From positions 1 to 64,000 of the forward strand of contig JABSRQ010000021.1 of assembly GCA_013215055.1 (NCBI GenBank): DNA of 64,000 nucleotides, written 5' to 3'. The DNA comes from Pseudomonadales bacterium. Lineage in GTDB: Bacteria; Pseudomonadota; Gammaproteobacteria; Pseudomonadales; DT-91. The position numbers were made by a program, and so were the translations under genes. Positions within the stretch are counted from its first letter, which is position 1. Each line of letters begins with the position of its first letter. Below are positions 41,563 to 51,302 of this stretch, one piece after another. The notes beneath the pieces were generated by a model. That model ran no database searches, was not told the DNA's origin, and saw nothing but the letters and a program-made list of their open reading frames with translations.

Positions 41563-42952
41563 CATAAGTCTGCTGAATATTTTCACGTCAGAAAATGATG
41601 AGAGCGCAATAGTCGCACGCTACAAAAACAAGCTTATCACTAAAGCTAAATTTATCGCCGACATACAGCTTCTGTTATCAAAGCTGCAGCAACACCCTGA
41701 GCAAAGCTGGGCGCTGTTTGATCAACAAGCCTACCCCTTTGCGGTGGCTTTATTTGCTTTGGCACTGGCTAAAAAAGACATCATTTTACCCGGCAACGAC
41801 ACAGCCCATACACTGAAATCATTAGACAAACTTTGTGATGCATTTATTGGCGATTTTGAAAAAGCCGATATTGATATCTGCGTGACATTGGAAAAAGCCG
41901 CCAAGCCTGTTTCAAACAACATGTTGCCGAGCTTAGATCTGGATAATACCCAGCTAACTATTTTCACCTCAGGCTCCAGCGGTGAACCCAAGGCCATCAA
42001 AAAATCCTTAAGACAGTTTGAATATGAACTGCAGTCATTGGAGCAATGTTTTTCACATTGTTTTAACACCTCCGGGTCTGCCGACAAGGCAGTGATCATT
42101 GCAACCGTCAGCCATCAACATATCTATGGTTTGATCTTTAGGATTCTGTGGCCACTCGCAGCAGGCAGGATTTTTATCAGCGAACGTATGCTTGATACAG
42201 CGTTGCTGGTACGTCAACTGATAGAACACAAAAAGCCGATGATATGGATAGCCAGCCCGGCACATTTAAAACGTTTACAAGACGATTTACCCTGGAATGC
42301 TGCCAGCAACTATTTAAATGCCATTTTTTCTTCTGGCGGCCCATTAGCCGCTGACAGCGCCTTTCACCTGAATACGTTATCGGGCCAAACAGCCATAGAA
42401 GTCTTTGGCAGTTCAGAAACCGGTGGCATCGCCTACAGACAACAGCGGCCAGAAACCGAACCTAATACATGGACAAGCTTGCCAGGCGTTTTAATCAAGG
42501 CCAATGAACGACATGCCCTGATGATAAAGTCTGCGCATATCGATGAAAAAAACTGGTACATCAGCGAAGATGCCGTCGAAATTATTTCTGAACAGTCGTT
42601 TATTCTAAAAGGACGACTGGATCGAATCGTTAAACTCGAAGAAAAACGTTTATCGCTGGTAGAACTGGAAAAAGCAATTAATAACAGCCCGCTTGTGAAT
42701 GAGAGTTACTGTCTAGTTTTACCGAGCAAAAAACGTGATAGCCTCGCCTGTCTCTGTCAATTATCACCAGCAGGACAAACGTTATTAAAGCAGGGCAAGC
42801 TAGCCGTGGTTAAGACCTTAAAAACACAGCTTAAACAACATTTTGAATTAAGCCTGATTCCAAAAAAATGGCGTTTTATCGACAAGATCCCGTGTAATAG
42901 TCAGTCGAAAATCGATAAAAAATCCATTATTCAATTATTTGAAGAAACATGA
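41555..42952 (+). CDS. apeH: AMP-dependent acyl/aryl-ACP ligase, 465 aa
   Basis: It activates the aryl starter acid with ATP and loads it onto an ACP. Motifs: P-loop LTIFTSGSSGEPKAIKKS, IFSSGGPLAADSAF, EVFGSSETGGIAYR and RLDRIVKLEEKRLSLVEL. The catalytic C-terminal lysine is probably within CNSQSKIDKKSIIQ. It is shorter than usual ligases. I selected ATG 41555, since AAGAAGG lies ten bases before it and the start overlaps the previous stop. In studied systems the starter is 4-hydroxybenzoate-like; the lyase gene in this cluster opens the option of a cinnamate or coumarate starter (inference). Confidence 0.85.
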   Translation: MPNISLLNIFTSENDESAIVARYKNKLITKAKFIADIQLLLSKLQQHPEQSWALFDQQAYPFAVALFALALAKKDIILPGNDTAHTLKSLDKLCDAFIGDFEKADIDICVTLEKAAKPVSNNMLPSLDLDNTQLTIFTSGSSGEPKAIKKSLRQFEYELQSLEQCFSHCFNTSGSADKAVIIATVSHQHIYGLIFRILWPLAAGRIFISERMLDTALLVRQLIEHKKPMIWIASPAHLKRLQDDLPWNAASNYLNAIFSSGGPLAADSAFHLNTLSGQTAIEVFGSSETGGIAYRQQRPETEPNTWTSLPGVLIKANERHALMIKSAHIDEKNWYISEDAVEIISEQSFILKGRLDRIVKLEEKRLSLVELEKAINNSPLVNESYCLVLPSKKRDSLACLCQLSPAGQTLLKQGKLAVVKTLKTQLKQHFELSLIPKKWRFIDKIPCNSQSKIDKKSIIQLFEET

Positions 42953-43314
42953 ATAGCTTACGACTCCCAACACCCACAGCGATTAGCCGAACAGAAAACA
43001 GCTGCACGTTTACGCTGCAAGTTAGCGATCAGCTGTGTTTCTTCCCCGGTCACTTCCCGGTGCACTCCATCTTGCCAGGTGTTGTCATCATCGATTGGGT
43101 GATGGAGTTAACCCAGCAACATATGGGATTAATCGCAGCAATCCCCCTCACGATGGAAGTGATCAAGTTTAAACAACTGGTTGAAGTTAATACCTGTGTT
43201 GAATTAAAAATCACGCATCACCGAGAGAAAAATAAATTATCATTTATCCTCAGCTCCAGTGTTGGTGAACACAGCTCCGGGCGAATTGTTTTAAGCGAGC
43301 CCACTGATGTTTAA
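42949..43314 (+). CDS. apeI: FabA/FabZ-type hotdog dehydratase, 121 aa
   Basis: The dehydratase active-site motif is CFFPGHFPVHSILPGVVIID, with the catalytic His in GHFP. The short single-hotdog form is regular for ApeI, which acts with ApeP to remove water from 3-hydroxyacyl-ACP during polyene formation. Start and stop overlap both neighbours (ATGA with apeH and an eight-base ATGTTTAA with the glycosyltransferase), so translation is coupled. Confidence 0.85.
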   Translation: MNSLRLPTPTAISRTENSCTFTLQVSDQLCFFPGHFPVHSILPGVVIIDWVMELTQQHMGLIAAIPLTMEVIKFKQLVEVNTCVELKITHHREKNKLSFILSSSVGEHSSGRIVLSEPTDV

Positions 43315-44047
43315 AGCCTGTATCGTTATCCCAGTGTATAACCATGGCGAAGCCATGGCGAAAACGTTGTCTGAAATTCAGGCCTATGATTTACCCTGTT
43401 TTATCGTTAATGATGCCAGCGATGCCCATTGCAGTCAGATGCTTGGAAAGTTTAATAAACAATATGACTGGATCACGTTAAAGGTTCATGACAAAAACAA
43501 AGGTAAGGGCGGTGCGGTAAAAACCGGCTTAATCGCCGCTTTTGAAGCAGGCTTCAGCCATGCGATTCAGGTTGATGCCGATGGCCAACATAATCTGAAT
43601 GATATACCGAATTTTTTAACCCAGTCTCAAAACAAACCCGACAGCCTGATCATCGGTTCGCCACTGTACGATGATTCAGTGCCCAAACACCGTGAATATG
43701 CCCGCTACCTGACTCATGTTTGGGTATGGATTAATACACTGTCATTCGATATTAAAGACTCCATGTGTGGTTACCGTGTATATCCGCTGAAGCAGACCGT
43801 TACGTTAATTCACAGTGTCTATCTGGGTAACCGCATGGACTTCGATGTGGAAGTTTTGGTTAAGAGCCACTGGGCACACACATCTATAACATCGTTAGCC
43901 ACAAAGGTCTTATATCCCGAAGATGGCATCTCCCACTTCCAGCCGCTGCGGGACAATATACTGATTACATGCATGCATACCCGGCTGTTTTTTGGCATGT
44001 TGAAGCGTCTTCCACAAATCTTGTTAGGTAAGTTTAATGGCCGATAA
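43307..44047 (+). CDS. apeJ: GT2 family glycosyltransferase, 246 aa
   Basis: This nucleotide-sugar-dependent transferase has the typical start CIVIPVYNHGEAMAKTLSEI. It continues with NDASDAHCSQML, NKGKGGAVKTGLIAAFEAGF and the metal-binding DAD in IQVDADGQHNLNDI. The C-terminal part has DSMCGYRVYPL. In APE loci a GT2 domain is expected near an acyltransferase domain, sometimes joined in one protein. Here they are separate genes overlapping by 11 bases. The sugar donor and acceptor are unknown; the product is probably a glyco- or lipid-linked pigment. Confidence 0.83.
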   Translation: MFKACIVIPVYNHGEAMAKTLSEIQAYDLPCFIVNDASDAHCSQMLGKFNKQYDWITLKVHDKNKGKGGAVKTGLIAAFEAGFSHAIQVDADGQHNLNDIPNFLTQSQNKPDSLIIGSPLYDDSVPKHREYARYLTHVWVWINTLSFDIKDSMCGYRVYPLKQTVTLIHSVYLGNRMDFDVEVLVKSHWAHTSITSLATKVLYPEDGISHFQPLRDNILITCMHTRLFFGMLKRLPQILLGKFNGR

Positions 44048-44984
44048 AAAACAAGATCACTGGGCTAATGTCGAAGAAGTGGGTGTTTACTGGCTGATGC
44101 GTTTTATGTTTGGCCTGTATACCATAGGTGGTCGCTTTATTTTCCTGATCATCTTATATCCGGTGGTCAGCTATTATTTCCTGAGTAATAAACAGGCCCG
44201 CTCTGCATCGATGGATTTTCTACAACAGGTTGAAACCTATTCCTCAGGTAAGGCCATCAAGGCCACATGGTTACAAAGCTACCGCCACTTCTTACAATTT
44301 GCCGAATCGATGGTGGATAAACTCAGCGCGTGGAATAACAAACTGAATATCGAAGATGTTGTGATTCACGGCAGAGAAGGCATTGTAGAGCAGTTAGAAA
44401 GACAAGAAGGCGGCATGATTTTAGGTTCACACCTAGGTAATGTAGAAGTTTGCCGCGCACTGGCCACTATTAACAAACATGCTAAGTTGAATATTCTGGT
44501 ACACACCAAACATGCTGAAAACTTTAACCGTCTGTTAAAAGATGTCAGCAATAATGAAACCGTAGAGCTGATACAAGTCACCGATGTAGGCCCATCATTA
44601 GCCATTACGTTAGACGAAAAAATCAGCCGCGGCGAGTTTATTTTTATCGTAGGTGATAGAATACCGGTTAACAATGGCCGTACCTTAAAAGCCACATTTC
44701 TGGGTAAACAAGCCGATTTTGCCCAGGGGCCTTTTATCCTGGCGGCATTGATGAAATGCCCGGTTTATACGCTTTTTTGCATCAAAGAAAAAGGTGTTCA
44801 CCAGCTGTATTTTGAACATTTCAGCGACCGGATTAAACTACCCCGTAAAAGCCGGGAAGCGGCCTTGAGCGAATACATTCAACAATTTGCCAACCGTCTG
44901 GAAAAATACAGCCTGATAGCCCCGCTGCAATGGTTTAACTTTTATCACTATTGGCAATGCACTGCCGAAAAAGAACCGTCCTAA
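44037..44984 (+). CDS. LpxL/HtrB-like lysophospholipid acyltransferase family protein, 315 aa
   Basis: It belongs to the lipid A lauroyltransferase-like family. The N-terminal membrane segment is GGRFIFLIILYPVVSYYFL. The active-site region is MILGSHLGNVEVCRAL, with the H-x4-E motif. Further conserved parts are FIFIVGDRIPVNNGRTLKAT and FLGKQADFAQGPFILAAL. It may transfer the polyene chain to the glycosylated or lipid acceptor. It overlaps the glycosyltransferase by 11 bases and joins the lyase gene through TAATG. Confidence 0.83.
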   Translation: MADKKQDHWANVEEVGVYWLMRFMFGLYTIGGRFIFLIILYPVVSYYFLSNKQARSASMDFLQQVETYSSGKAIKATWLQSYRHFLQFAESMVDKLSAWNNKLNIEDVVIHGREGIVEQLERQEGGMILGSHLGNVEVCRALATINKHAKLNILVHTKHAENFNRLLKDVSNNETVELIQVTDVGPSLAITLDEKISRGEFIFIVGDRIPVNNGRTLKATFLGKQADFAQGPFILAALMKCPVYTLFCIKEKGVHQLYFEHFSDRIKLPRKSREAALSEYIQQFANRLEKYSLIAPLQWFNFYHYWQCTAEKEPS

Positions 44985-46555
44985 TGACTGCTTTAACCCG
45001 TAAGAAAAATAATACCGCTATGTCCACAACCGTATTTTCAGGCCAATTTAAAACCATCGAAGACATTGTGGCCGTCGCCCAACAACAGTCACACGCGGTA
45101 CTGTCTGATGACGCAGCCTTCAGCCAACGCATCAACAAAGGTGCCTCTTTCTTAGATACCTTGCTCAAAGAAGAAGGGCTGATTTATGGTGTTACCACCG
45201 GTTACGGTGATTCCTGCACCACCTCAATTCCTGAACATTTAGTGGAGCAACTACCGACCCATTTATATACCTTTCATGGCTGTGGCCTGGGTGATGTATT
45301 TTCCACGCAGCAGACACGCGCCATACTCGCAACCCGATTAAATTCTTTGGTACAGGGTTATTCAGGTGTACGCTACGAATTACTGCAGCAGCTGGAGCTA
45401 TTACTAAAACATGATATTTTGCCTATCATTCCGCAAGAAGGCTCGGTAGGGGCCAGTGGTGATTTAACCCCTCTGTCTTATATCGCCGCGGTATTATGTG
45501 GTGAACGCGAAGTGATTTACCAGGGCCAAAAACAAGCCACTGCCCAGGTGTTTAAGCAGTTACATATTAGCCCGTTAAAATTACGCCCCAAAGAAGGCCT
45601 GGCCATCATGAACGGCACGGCTGTTATGACCGCTCTGGCGTGTATGGCCTATAAACGCGCCGAATATCTGTGCCAGCTCAGCAGCCGTATCACCGCCCTG
45701 TGCTCCATCGCCATCAAGGGTAACGCCTACCACTTCGATGAATTGTTATTTTCGGTAAAACCGCACCCAGGGCAAAATCAAATCGCCGCGTGGATTCATG
45801 CCGACTTAAATGTTGGTGATGCACCGCGCCATGATTCACGCCTGCAAGACCGCTATTCCCTGCGCTGCGCCCCGCATGTGATTGGTGTATTACAAGATGC
45901 CCTGCCTTTTATGCGCCAATTTATTGAAACTGAACTCAACAGTGCCAACGACAATCCCATCATCGATGGTGAGGGTGAACATGTATTACACGGCGGCCAT
46001 TTCTATGGCGGTCATATCGCGTTTACAATGGACAGCATGAAAAATGCCGTTGCCAATTTGGCCGATCTGTTAGACCGACAGATGGCACAGTTATTAGATA
46101 CCAAATTTAATCATGGCCTGCCGGCTAATCTGACCGGTGCCGATGCTGATACCGCATGCATCAATCATGGTTTTAAGGCGGTGCAAATTGGCACCTCGGC
46201 CTGGACTGCCGAAGCCCTAAAGCAGACCCTGCCTGCCAGCATATTCAGCCGCAGCACCGAATGCCATAATCAAGATAAGGTCAGCATGGGCACCATAGCC
46301 GCTCGCGATGCGATGCGTGTTTTACAGCTCAGCGAACAGGTCGCTGCAGCCATGTTATTAGCCAGCTGCCAGGGTGTACAATTACGCATTAAACAGGGGG
46401 AGATCAGCCTTGATCAGTTATCACCTGCGGTACAGCAAACCCTGACTGAAGTGGACGAGGTATTTACCTTCCTGGAACAGGATAGAGCCCTGGAAGGCGA
46501 CTTAAGAAAAACGATTGAATTGATCCAGCAGCAACACTGGAGCCTTTATGCCTAA
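44984..46555 (+). CDS. MIO-dependent aromatic amino acid ammonia-lyase (HAL/PAL/TAL family), 523 aa
   Basis: The enzyme should eliminate ammonia from His, Phe or Tyr. The Ala157-Ser158-Gly159 triad in GSVGASGDLTPLSYIA forms the MIO electrophile. The tyrosine-loop YGVTTGYGDSC and NGTAVMTALACMAYKRA are conserved, as is FIETELNSANDNPIID. The substrate-switch positions appear to be Phe97-His98 (LPTHLYTFHGCGLG). PAL usually has FL, TAL HL and HAL SH, so specificity is unclear. Histidine-use genes are absent, so the lyase probably makes a cinnamate-type starter for ApeH. Start ATG 44984 overlaps the previous stop (TAATG); ATG 45020 is an alternative. Confidence 0.87.
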   Translation: MTALTRKKNNTAMSTTVFSGQFKTIEDIVAVAQQQSHAVLSDDAAFSQRINKGASFLDTLLKEEGLIYGVTTGYGDSCTTSIPEHLVEQLPTHLYTFHGCGLGDVFSTQQTRAILATRLNSLVQGYSGVRYELLQQLELLLKHDILPIIPQEGSVGASGDLTPLSYIAAVLCGEREVIYQGQKQATAQVFKQLHISPLKLRPKEGLAIMNGTAVMTALACMAYKRAEYLCQLSSRITALCSIAIKGNAYHFDELLFSVKPHPGQNQIAAWIHADLNVGDAPRHDSRLQDRYSLRCAPHVIGVLQDALPFMRQFIETELNSANDNPIIDGEGEHVLHGGHFYGGHIAFTMDSMKNAVANLADLLDRQMAQLLDTKFNHGLPANLTGADADTACINHGFKAVQIGTSAWTAEALKQTLPASIFSRSTECHNQDKVSMGTIAARDAMRVLQLSEQVAAAMLLASCQGVQLRIKQGEISLDQLSPAVQQTLTEVDEVFTFLEQDRALEGDLRKTIELIQQQHWSLYA

Positions 46556-47021
46556 AAAAAGTCATAAAGACATACCCGCCAACTGGGTTGCTTCCATAGA
46601 CGTTGAGATTCCCTTTCATGATGTCGATATGATGGCGATTGCCTGGCACGGTCATTATGTTAAATATTTTGAATTGGCCCGCTGCGCGCTATTTTCACAA
46701 TTAGATTACGACTATACACAAATGCGTGACTCCGGTTTCGCATGGCCGGTGATAGACCTGCATGTACGTTATGCCCAACCTGCCCGTTTCCAGCAAGTGA
46801 TCACCGTGACCGCCACGTTAGTTGAATACGAACATCGATTGAAGGTGAAATATCTGGTTACCGATGCCCAAGGAAAACGCCTGACCAAAGGTCATAGTAT
46901 TCAGGTCGCCGTGGATATGGCTACCGAGGAGATGTGTTTCGAAAGCCCTGCCATCTTATTTGAAAAAATTGGTATTCAGCCAGAAGATGAAAAACAAGCG
47001 AAGCAGGACTGCAATGTCTAA
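46548..47021 (+). CDS. apeK: 4-hydroxybenzoyl-CoA thioesterase-family (hotdog) protein, 157 aa
   Basis: The hotdog thioesterase motif is VEIPFHDVDMMAIAWHGHYV, with the Asp and HxxYxxYFE-like pattern usual for 4HBT/YbgC proteins (HGHYVKYFELARCALF). The stretch HVRYAQPARFQQVITV follows. It could release misprimed or finished chains from the ACPs. It overlaps the lyase by eight bases and the LolA-like gene by eight bases (ATGTCTAA). Confidence 0.88.
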   Translation: MPKKSHKDIPANWVASIDVEIPFHDVDMMAIAWHGHYVKYFELARCALFSQLDYDYTQMRDSGFAWPVIDLHVRYAQPARFQQVITVTATLVEYEHRLKVKYLVTDAQGKRLTKGHSIQVAVDMATEEMCFESPAILFEKIGIQPEDEKQAKQDCNV

Positions 47022-47667
47022 ATTCAAACCCTTATATTTAGCTTTTTTGTTATGCCTGTCCCTGCCTTGTTTATCGGCTGATGATTCCAGCGAAGCTACG
47101 CCGGTACTTGAAAGAATCCAAACGATTCTGCAAACCCCGGCAATAATGCGTGGTGAATTTAGTCAGCAGAAAAAGCTCAGAATCCTTAAAAAGCCTTTAC
47201 AGTCCGAAGGGGATTTTATTATTGCCCGCGGCCAAGGCATCATCTGGAATGTGCTAAAACCTGTGCAGTCACAGATGATCATAGGCCATGATTCCATCTA
47301 TTTCTCTGAACAGATGTCGGGTAATGCAGAACGTTCCATGTCTTATATAGCAAAAATATTAAATGCTATTCTGGCCGGTGAACTCAAGCATTTACAACAG
47401 CAGTTTATTATCTCCGATAGCACAATCGATAATCAACAACAGTGGCAGTTAACACTGACCCCAAAATCTCTATTAATGAGAAAAGCCCTGGCCTCAATCG
47501 AGCTACAAGGCAGCCAGGTTATAGACAGCATCCAACTGAATGAAAACTCCGGTGATTATACGCTTATCCAGCTGCAGAACATCATCATCGAAAACGTCAT
47601 CAGTGATGACATATACCAACAATTTCTGACGGCGGTAAACCCCGAAGATAAAACCCAAAAGCCTTGA
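47014..47667 (+). CDS. apeL: LolA-like outer-membrane carrier protein, 217 aa
   Basis: The signal peptide is KPLYLAFLLCLSLPCLSA. The mature sequence has the LolA-type start (PAIMRGEFSQQKKLRILKKP, SEGDFIIARGQGIIWNVLKP) and later SIELQGSQVIDSIQLNENSG. This beta-sandwich fold carries hydrophobic chains across the periplasm, so it would ferry the pigment to the outer membrane. I chose ATG 47014, with AGGA six bases upstream and a signal peptide that starts right away, instead of an ATG 18 codons earlier. Confidence 0.85.
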   Translation: MSKFKPLYLAFLLCLSLPCLSADDSSEATPVLERIQTILQTPAIMRGEFSQQKKLRILKKPLQSEGDFIIARGQGIIWNVLKPVQSQMIIGHDSIYFSEQMSGNAERSMSYIAKILNAILAGELKHLQQQFIISDSTIDNQQQWQLTLTPKSLLMRKALASIELQGSQVIDSIQLNENSGDYTLIQLQNIIIENVISDDIYQQFLTAVNPEDKTQKP

Positions 47668-47680
47668 TGAGTTTTTAACC

Positions 47681-50041
47681 GTGCCGTCTTTAACACTCTT
47701 TTTTAAATCCATTTTCACAACAAGAACTAATGCCATCATTTGGTGTTGTTTGATTGTCTGTTTAGCTTTATTTGCGGCCAAAAATTTATCAAGCCTGAAA
47801 ATTGAAACCAATATACTGGCCTTATTACCCGCAGAAAAATACAATCCACTAATAAAAAAAGCATTGTCACAACGGCAAAAACATCAACAAACGCTGATTT
47901 TTTTAATTGGGCAGACACAGACACCCAACAGTGCGGCCAACAGCGCAGAACAAGCCATAACACTGGCCAAGACCTTGGAAGAGAGTCAGTTATTTGCTCA
48001 CGTCAATTTAAAAGTTGATGCAAGCCTCTATGCACAAACCTATCAACAGCTATTACCTTATCGCTACCAATTATTAACCGCCTCAGATAGACAGCATTTA
48101 CAGCACTCGCCCGATGATTTCTTAAGCGCCACGGTGTCTGCGTTATACAGCCCTTTAGGCATTCAACGTGCGGCAACATTAGGCACAGACCCGCTATTTA
48201 CCTTTGCTAATTATCTTGAAAGTTTAAACCCGGGTGACTTTGAGCTTCACCAGGGTATTGCCGTTATTCACCACAAAAAGCAGACTTATGCGCTGCTATC
48301 CGCTGAACTTAAACCAGGCATTTCCATACAGGCCCAACAGCAATTATTAACTTTATATAGGCAGTTACATGTATCCGCAGCCCAGAATAAGGTTGAATTA
48401 TTAAGCGCCGGTCTTCCGCTATATAACGCCTTTGGTGCAGAATCCGCCAAAAATGAAATATCCACCGTGGGGCTATTTTCCCTGCTAGGGATTATCTTTT
48501 TAGTGCTCTACTGTTTTCGCTCACCCATGCCTTTATTGTTAGCGCTAACCGCCATAGGCAGCGGTGTTTTTGCCGCACTGCTGGCCTGCATGCTGTTATT
48601 TGATACATTACATATTATTACCCTGGTCTTTGGCAGTAGCCTGATCGGTGTATGCATCGATTATTCATTCCATTATTTCGCCGAATTTTATCAGCGTAAT
48701 GACGAAAATTCCTGGGACAAACTGCAACGTATATTACCCGGCATTACTCTGGGCATGCTTAGCAGTGTGCTGGCTTATAGCGCACTGATTTTTGCACCCT
48801 TCCCCGGTTTACAACAAATTGCCATTTTTTCCGCCATCGGTTTGGTTGTTGCCTGGTTAACCGTGGTCCTGCTGATGCCTTTGTGTATGCACAAAACCGC
48901 CATCAACAGAGCCCTGCCCTTTGCGTTTTTTTATCGCTTTTATAATCATTTATGGCCACAGTTTTACTCTCAGCACCGGTTTATCGTTTTGAGCCTGGCG
49001 CTGGCTTACTGCGTTTTTGGTTTCACCCTGTTAAAGCCCGTGGATGACATCCGCCTGATTCAACAAGCTCCGGCTGATTTGTTAAAACAGGAAAATCGTA
49101 TTAAAGACATTGTTAATCAGAAACAAGATAGCCAGTTTTTTATAGTGCAGGGTAAAGACATTGATCAGTTATTAAAAAATGAAGAAGATTTTCTGCACTC
49201 GCTAGAAAATGAAAAAGCCCAAGATTCACTAAAAGGCTTCGATGCACTCTCGATGTTATTCCCTGCCGCGGATAAACAAAAACAAAATTATCAGCTGTTC
49301 AAACAGCAGATATTTGCCTCTAAAAAACTGTACAACATGTTGCAGGAATTGGGAATGGAAGATGATGCTATTAAAAAAATCCACCAGGATTTTATCGATG
49401 GCAATAAGCCGCTGGCTTTTAAACCCTGGCTTAAACATATGACAGCACCTATTCAGGAATTATTCCTCGGCTGTGACAAGAATAACTGTGCCAGTATCAT
49501 CAGCCTTAGCGGTATAAAAAATCTATCTGCCCTGCAAACTACGGCCAATAAATTTGCATCGGTTATTCTGGTTGACCAGGTGGCCAGCATTAACACGGTA
49601 TTATTCAACTACCGTCAATTAGCCACGGTGTTTATTGCCATCGCCATCATAGCCATAACGTTATTATTAAGCCTGCTGCTGAGCCTGCGTTCTGCGCTGA
49701 TTATTATCAGCACACCCGCCCTGGCTATCACTTTTACGGTTGCCAGCCTCAGTATTATTAATCACCTATTCAGCGCCAGCACCTTCAGCTTATTTAATGT
49801 TTTTGCGTTATTGCTGGTCTTGGGTATCAGCCTGGATTACGCCATTTTTACCCACCTGGGTGCAGAACATAAAAACACAACGGCTCTGGCTGTACTGTTA
49901 TCGTTATTAACAACCCTGCTGGCATTTGGTTTACTGGCGTTAAGTTCAACCATGGTGGTTCATGCGTTTGGTTTAACCCTGGCTATCGGGGTCATTAGCG
50001 CTTTTCTTATTGCTCCGCTGTTACCCGCCAAGGCGGTTTGA
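47681..50041 (+). CDS. apeM: MMPL/RND-superfamily exporter, 786 aa
   Basis: This predicted lipid or pigment exporter of the inner membrane has about 12 helices in two halves. After the first helix (AIIWCCLIVCLALFAA) comes a large periplasmic domain, then a block of helices including LGIIFLVLYCFRSPMPLLLA and SSLIGVCIDYSFHYFAEFYQ. A second domain follows, with a matching block (LLVLGISLDYAIFTHLGAEH). The paired IDYS/LDYA motifs are typical of MMPL proteins. The start is GTG 47681. It would hand the pigment to the LolA-like ApeL and the lipoprotein ApeN. Confidence 0.9.
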   Translation: MPSLTLFFKSIFTTRTNAIIWCCLIVCLALFAAKNLSSLKIETNILALLPAEKYNPLIKKALSQRQKHQQTLIFLIGQTQTPNSAANSAEQAITLAKTLEESQLFAHVNLKVDASLYAQTYQQLLPYRYQLLTASDRQHLQHSPDDFLSATVSALYSPLGIQRAATLGTDPLFTFANYLESLNPGDFELHQGIAVIHHKKQTYALLSAELKPGISIQAQQQLLTLYRQLHVSAAQNKVELLSAGLPLYNAFGAESAKNEISTVGLFSLLGIIFLVLYCFRSPMPLLLALTAIGSGVFAALLACMLLFDTLHIITLVFGSSLIGVCIDYSFHYFAEFYQRNDENSWDKLQRILPGITLGMLSSVLAYSALIFAPFPGLQQIAIFSAIGLVVAWLTVVLLMPLCMHKTAINRALPFAFFYRFYNHLWPQFYSQHRFIVLSLALAYCVFGFTLLKPVDDIRLIQQAPADLLKQENRIKDIVNQKQDSQFFIVQGKDIDQLLKNEEDFLHSLENEKAQDSLKGFDALSMLFPAADKQKQNYQLFKQQIFASKKLYNMLQELGMEDDAIKKIHQDFIDGNKPLAFKPWLKHMTAPIQELFLGCDKNNCASIISLSGIKNLSALQTTANKFASVILVDQVASINTVLFNYRQLATVFIAIAIIAITLLLSLLLSLRSALIIISTPALAITFTVASLSIINHLFSASTFSLFNVFALLLVLGISLDYAIFTHLGAEHKNTTALAVLLSLLTTLLAFGLLALSSTMVVHAFGLTLAIGVISAFLIAPLLPAKAV

Positions 50042-50042
50042 G

Positions 50043-51302
50043 ATGTTTATGACGTTTGATGCAGATGTATTAATCATTGGTGCAGGCCCATCCGGAGCTG
50101 TCGCTGCAAAATTACTCAGACAACGGGGTTACCAAGTATTGGTGCTGGAAAGAGCAGAGTTTCCGCGTTTCTCAATCGGCGAAAGTATGTTGCCACAGAC
50201 GATGGAATTACTTAAAAAAGCCGATATGCTCAGCGCTATAGAACAGGGTGACTTTCAATTTAAGGACGGAGCCTGTTTTTGCGCGGGTAATAAGGAAGCG
50301 ATTTTTGATTTTGGAAAACAGTTTTCAAATGGCCATACCACCGCTTTTCAGGTAGAACGTGGCAAGTTTGATAAAATACTTGCCGATAATGCCGCGGCTG
50401 CCGGTGCCGATATTCACTACAGCGAAGAAATTCTAGATGTGGATTTTTCAGGAGCTCATCCAAAGGTCAAAGCCAAAGATCTGAAAACCGGTAAGCTCAA
50501 TAATTACCAATGCCGATTTGTCTTTGATGCCAGCGGATTTGGCCGCGTATTACCGCGTTTGTTAGACCTTGAAACACCTTCAAATTTTCCATCCCGTCAA
50601 TCACTGTTTACCCATATTGAAGATAATATTATTGATGCCAGCTATGACCGACATAAAATCACCGTCGATGTACACCCTCACCACCGGGATGTCTGGTATT
50701 GGCTGATTCCGTTTAGCAACGGCCGATGTTCCATAGGTGTGGTGGCTGAAGAAAGCTTTTTTGAACAATACCCGGGCACTAACGAAGAAAGACTGAAAAA
50801 ACTAATATCAGAATCAGCTAAATTTTCAAGCTTATTAAAACAGGCAAACTACGATAGCCGCGTTAATCAAATTACCGGTTATTCTGCCAACGTCAAAACT
50901 CTATGGGGTGAACATTTCTGCCTGCTGGGTAATGCCGGTGAGTTTTTAGATCCGGTTTTTTCATCCGGTGTGACTATCGCCGTTAAATCGGCCGATTTAG
51001 CCGTCAACTGTGTCGATCAATTTTTACAGGGTAAAACTGTAGACTGGCAATCAGATTATGCGCAGGCATTACAAAAAGGCGTAGACACCTTTAGGGTCTA
51101 TGTGGAAGCCTGGTATAACGGAGATTTCCAGGACATTATCTTTCATGAAAATGCGCCTGAAAATGTCAAAGATATGATTTGTTCGATACTCTCGGGGTAC
51201 GCCTGGGATGAAACCAATCCCTATGTGGCACAAAGCCGCAGACGCTTAAAGGTGCTCACCGAGCTATGCCAATTAGAATTTACGGCAGATACTGAGGACT
51301 AA
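50043..51302 (+). CDS. FAD-dependent halogenase-like oxidoreductase 1, 419 aa
   Basis: FAD-binding motif VLIIGAGPSGAVAAKLL is followed by PRFSIGESMLP. The flavin halogenase mark WxWxIP is present as WYWLIP. Lys74 in DFQFKDGACFC lies where the catalytic Lys of tryptophan halogenases is expected. Near residue 305 is FCLLGNAGEFLDPVFSSGVT. It may halogenate or otherwise oxidise the aryl head or the tethered chain. Family members also act as plain hydroxylases or reductases, so the reaction is uncertain. ATG 50043 is used because AAGGCGG lies before it; the longer frame begins inside apeM. Confidence 0.78.
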   Translation: MFMTFDADVLIIGAGPSGAVAAKLLRQRGYQVLVLERAEFPRFSIGESMLPQTMELLKKADMLSAIEQGDFQFKDGACFCAGNKEAIFDFGKQFSNGHTTAFQVERGKFDKILADNAAAAGADIHYSEEILDVDFSGAHPKVKAKDLKTGKLNNYQCRFVFDASGFGRVLPRLLDLETPSNFPSRQSLFTHIEDNIIDASYDRHKITVDVHPHHRDVWYWLIPFSNGRCSIGVVAEESFFEQYPGTNEERLKKLISESAKFSSLLKQANYDSRVNQITGYSANVKTLWGEHFCLLGNAGEFLDPVFSSGVTIAVKSADLAVNCVDQFLQGKTVDWQSDYAQALQKGVDTFRVYVEAWYNGDFQDIIFHENAPENVKDMICSILSGYAWDETNPYVAQSRRRLKVLTELCQLEFTADTED

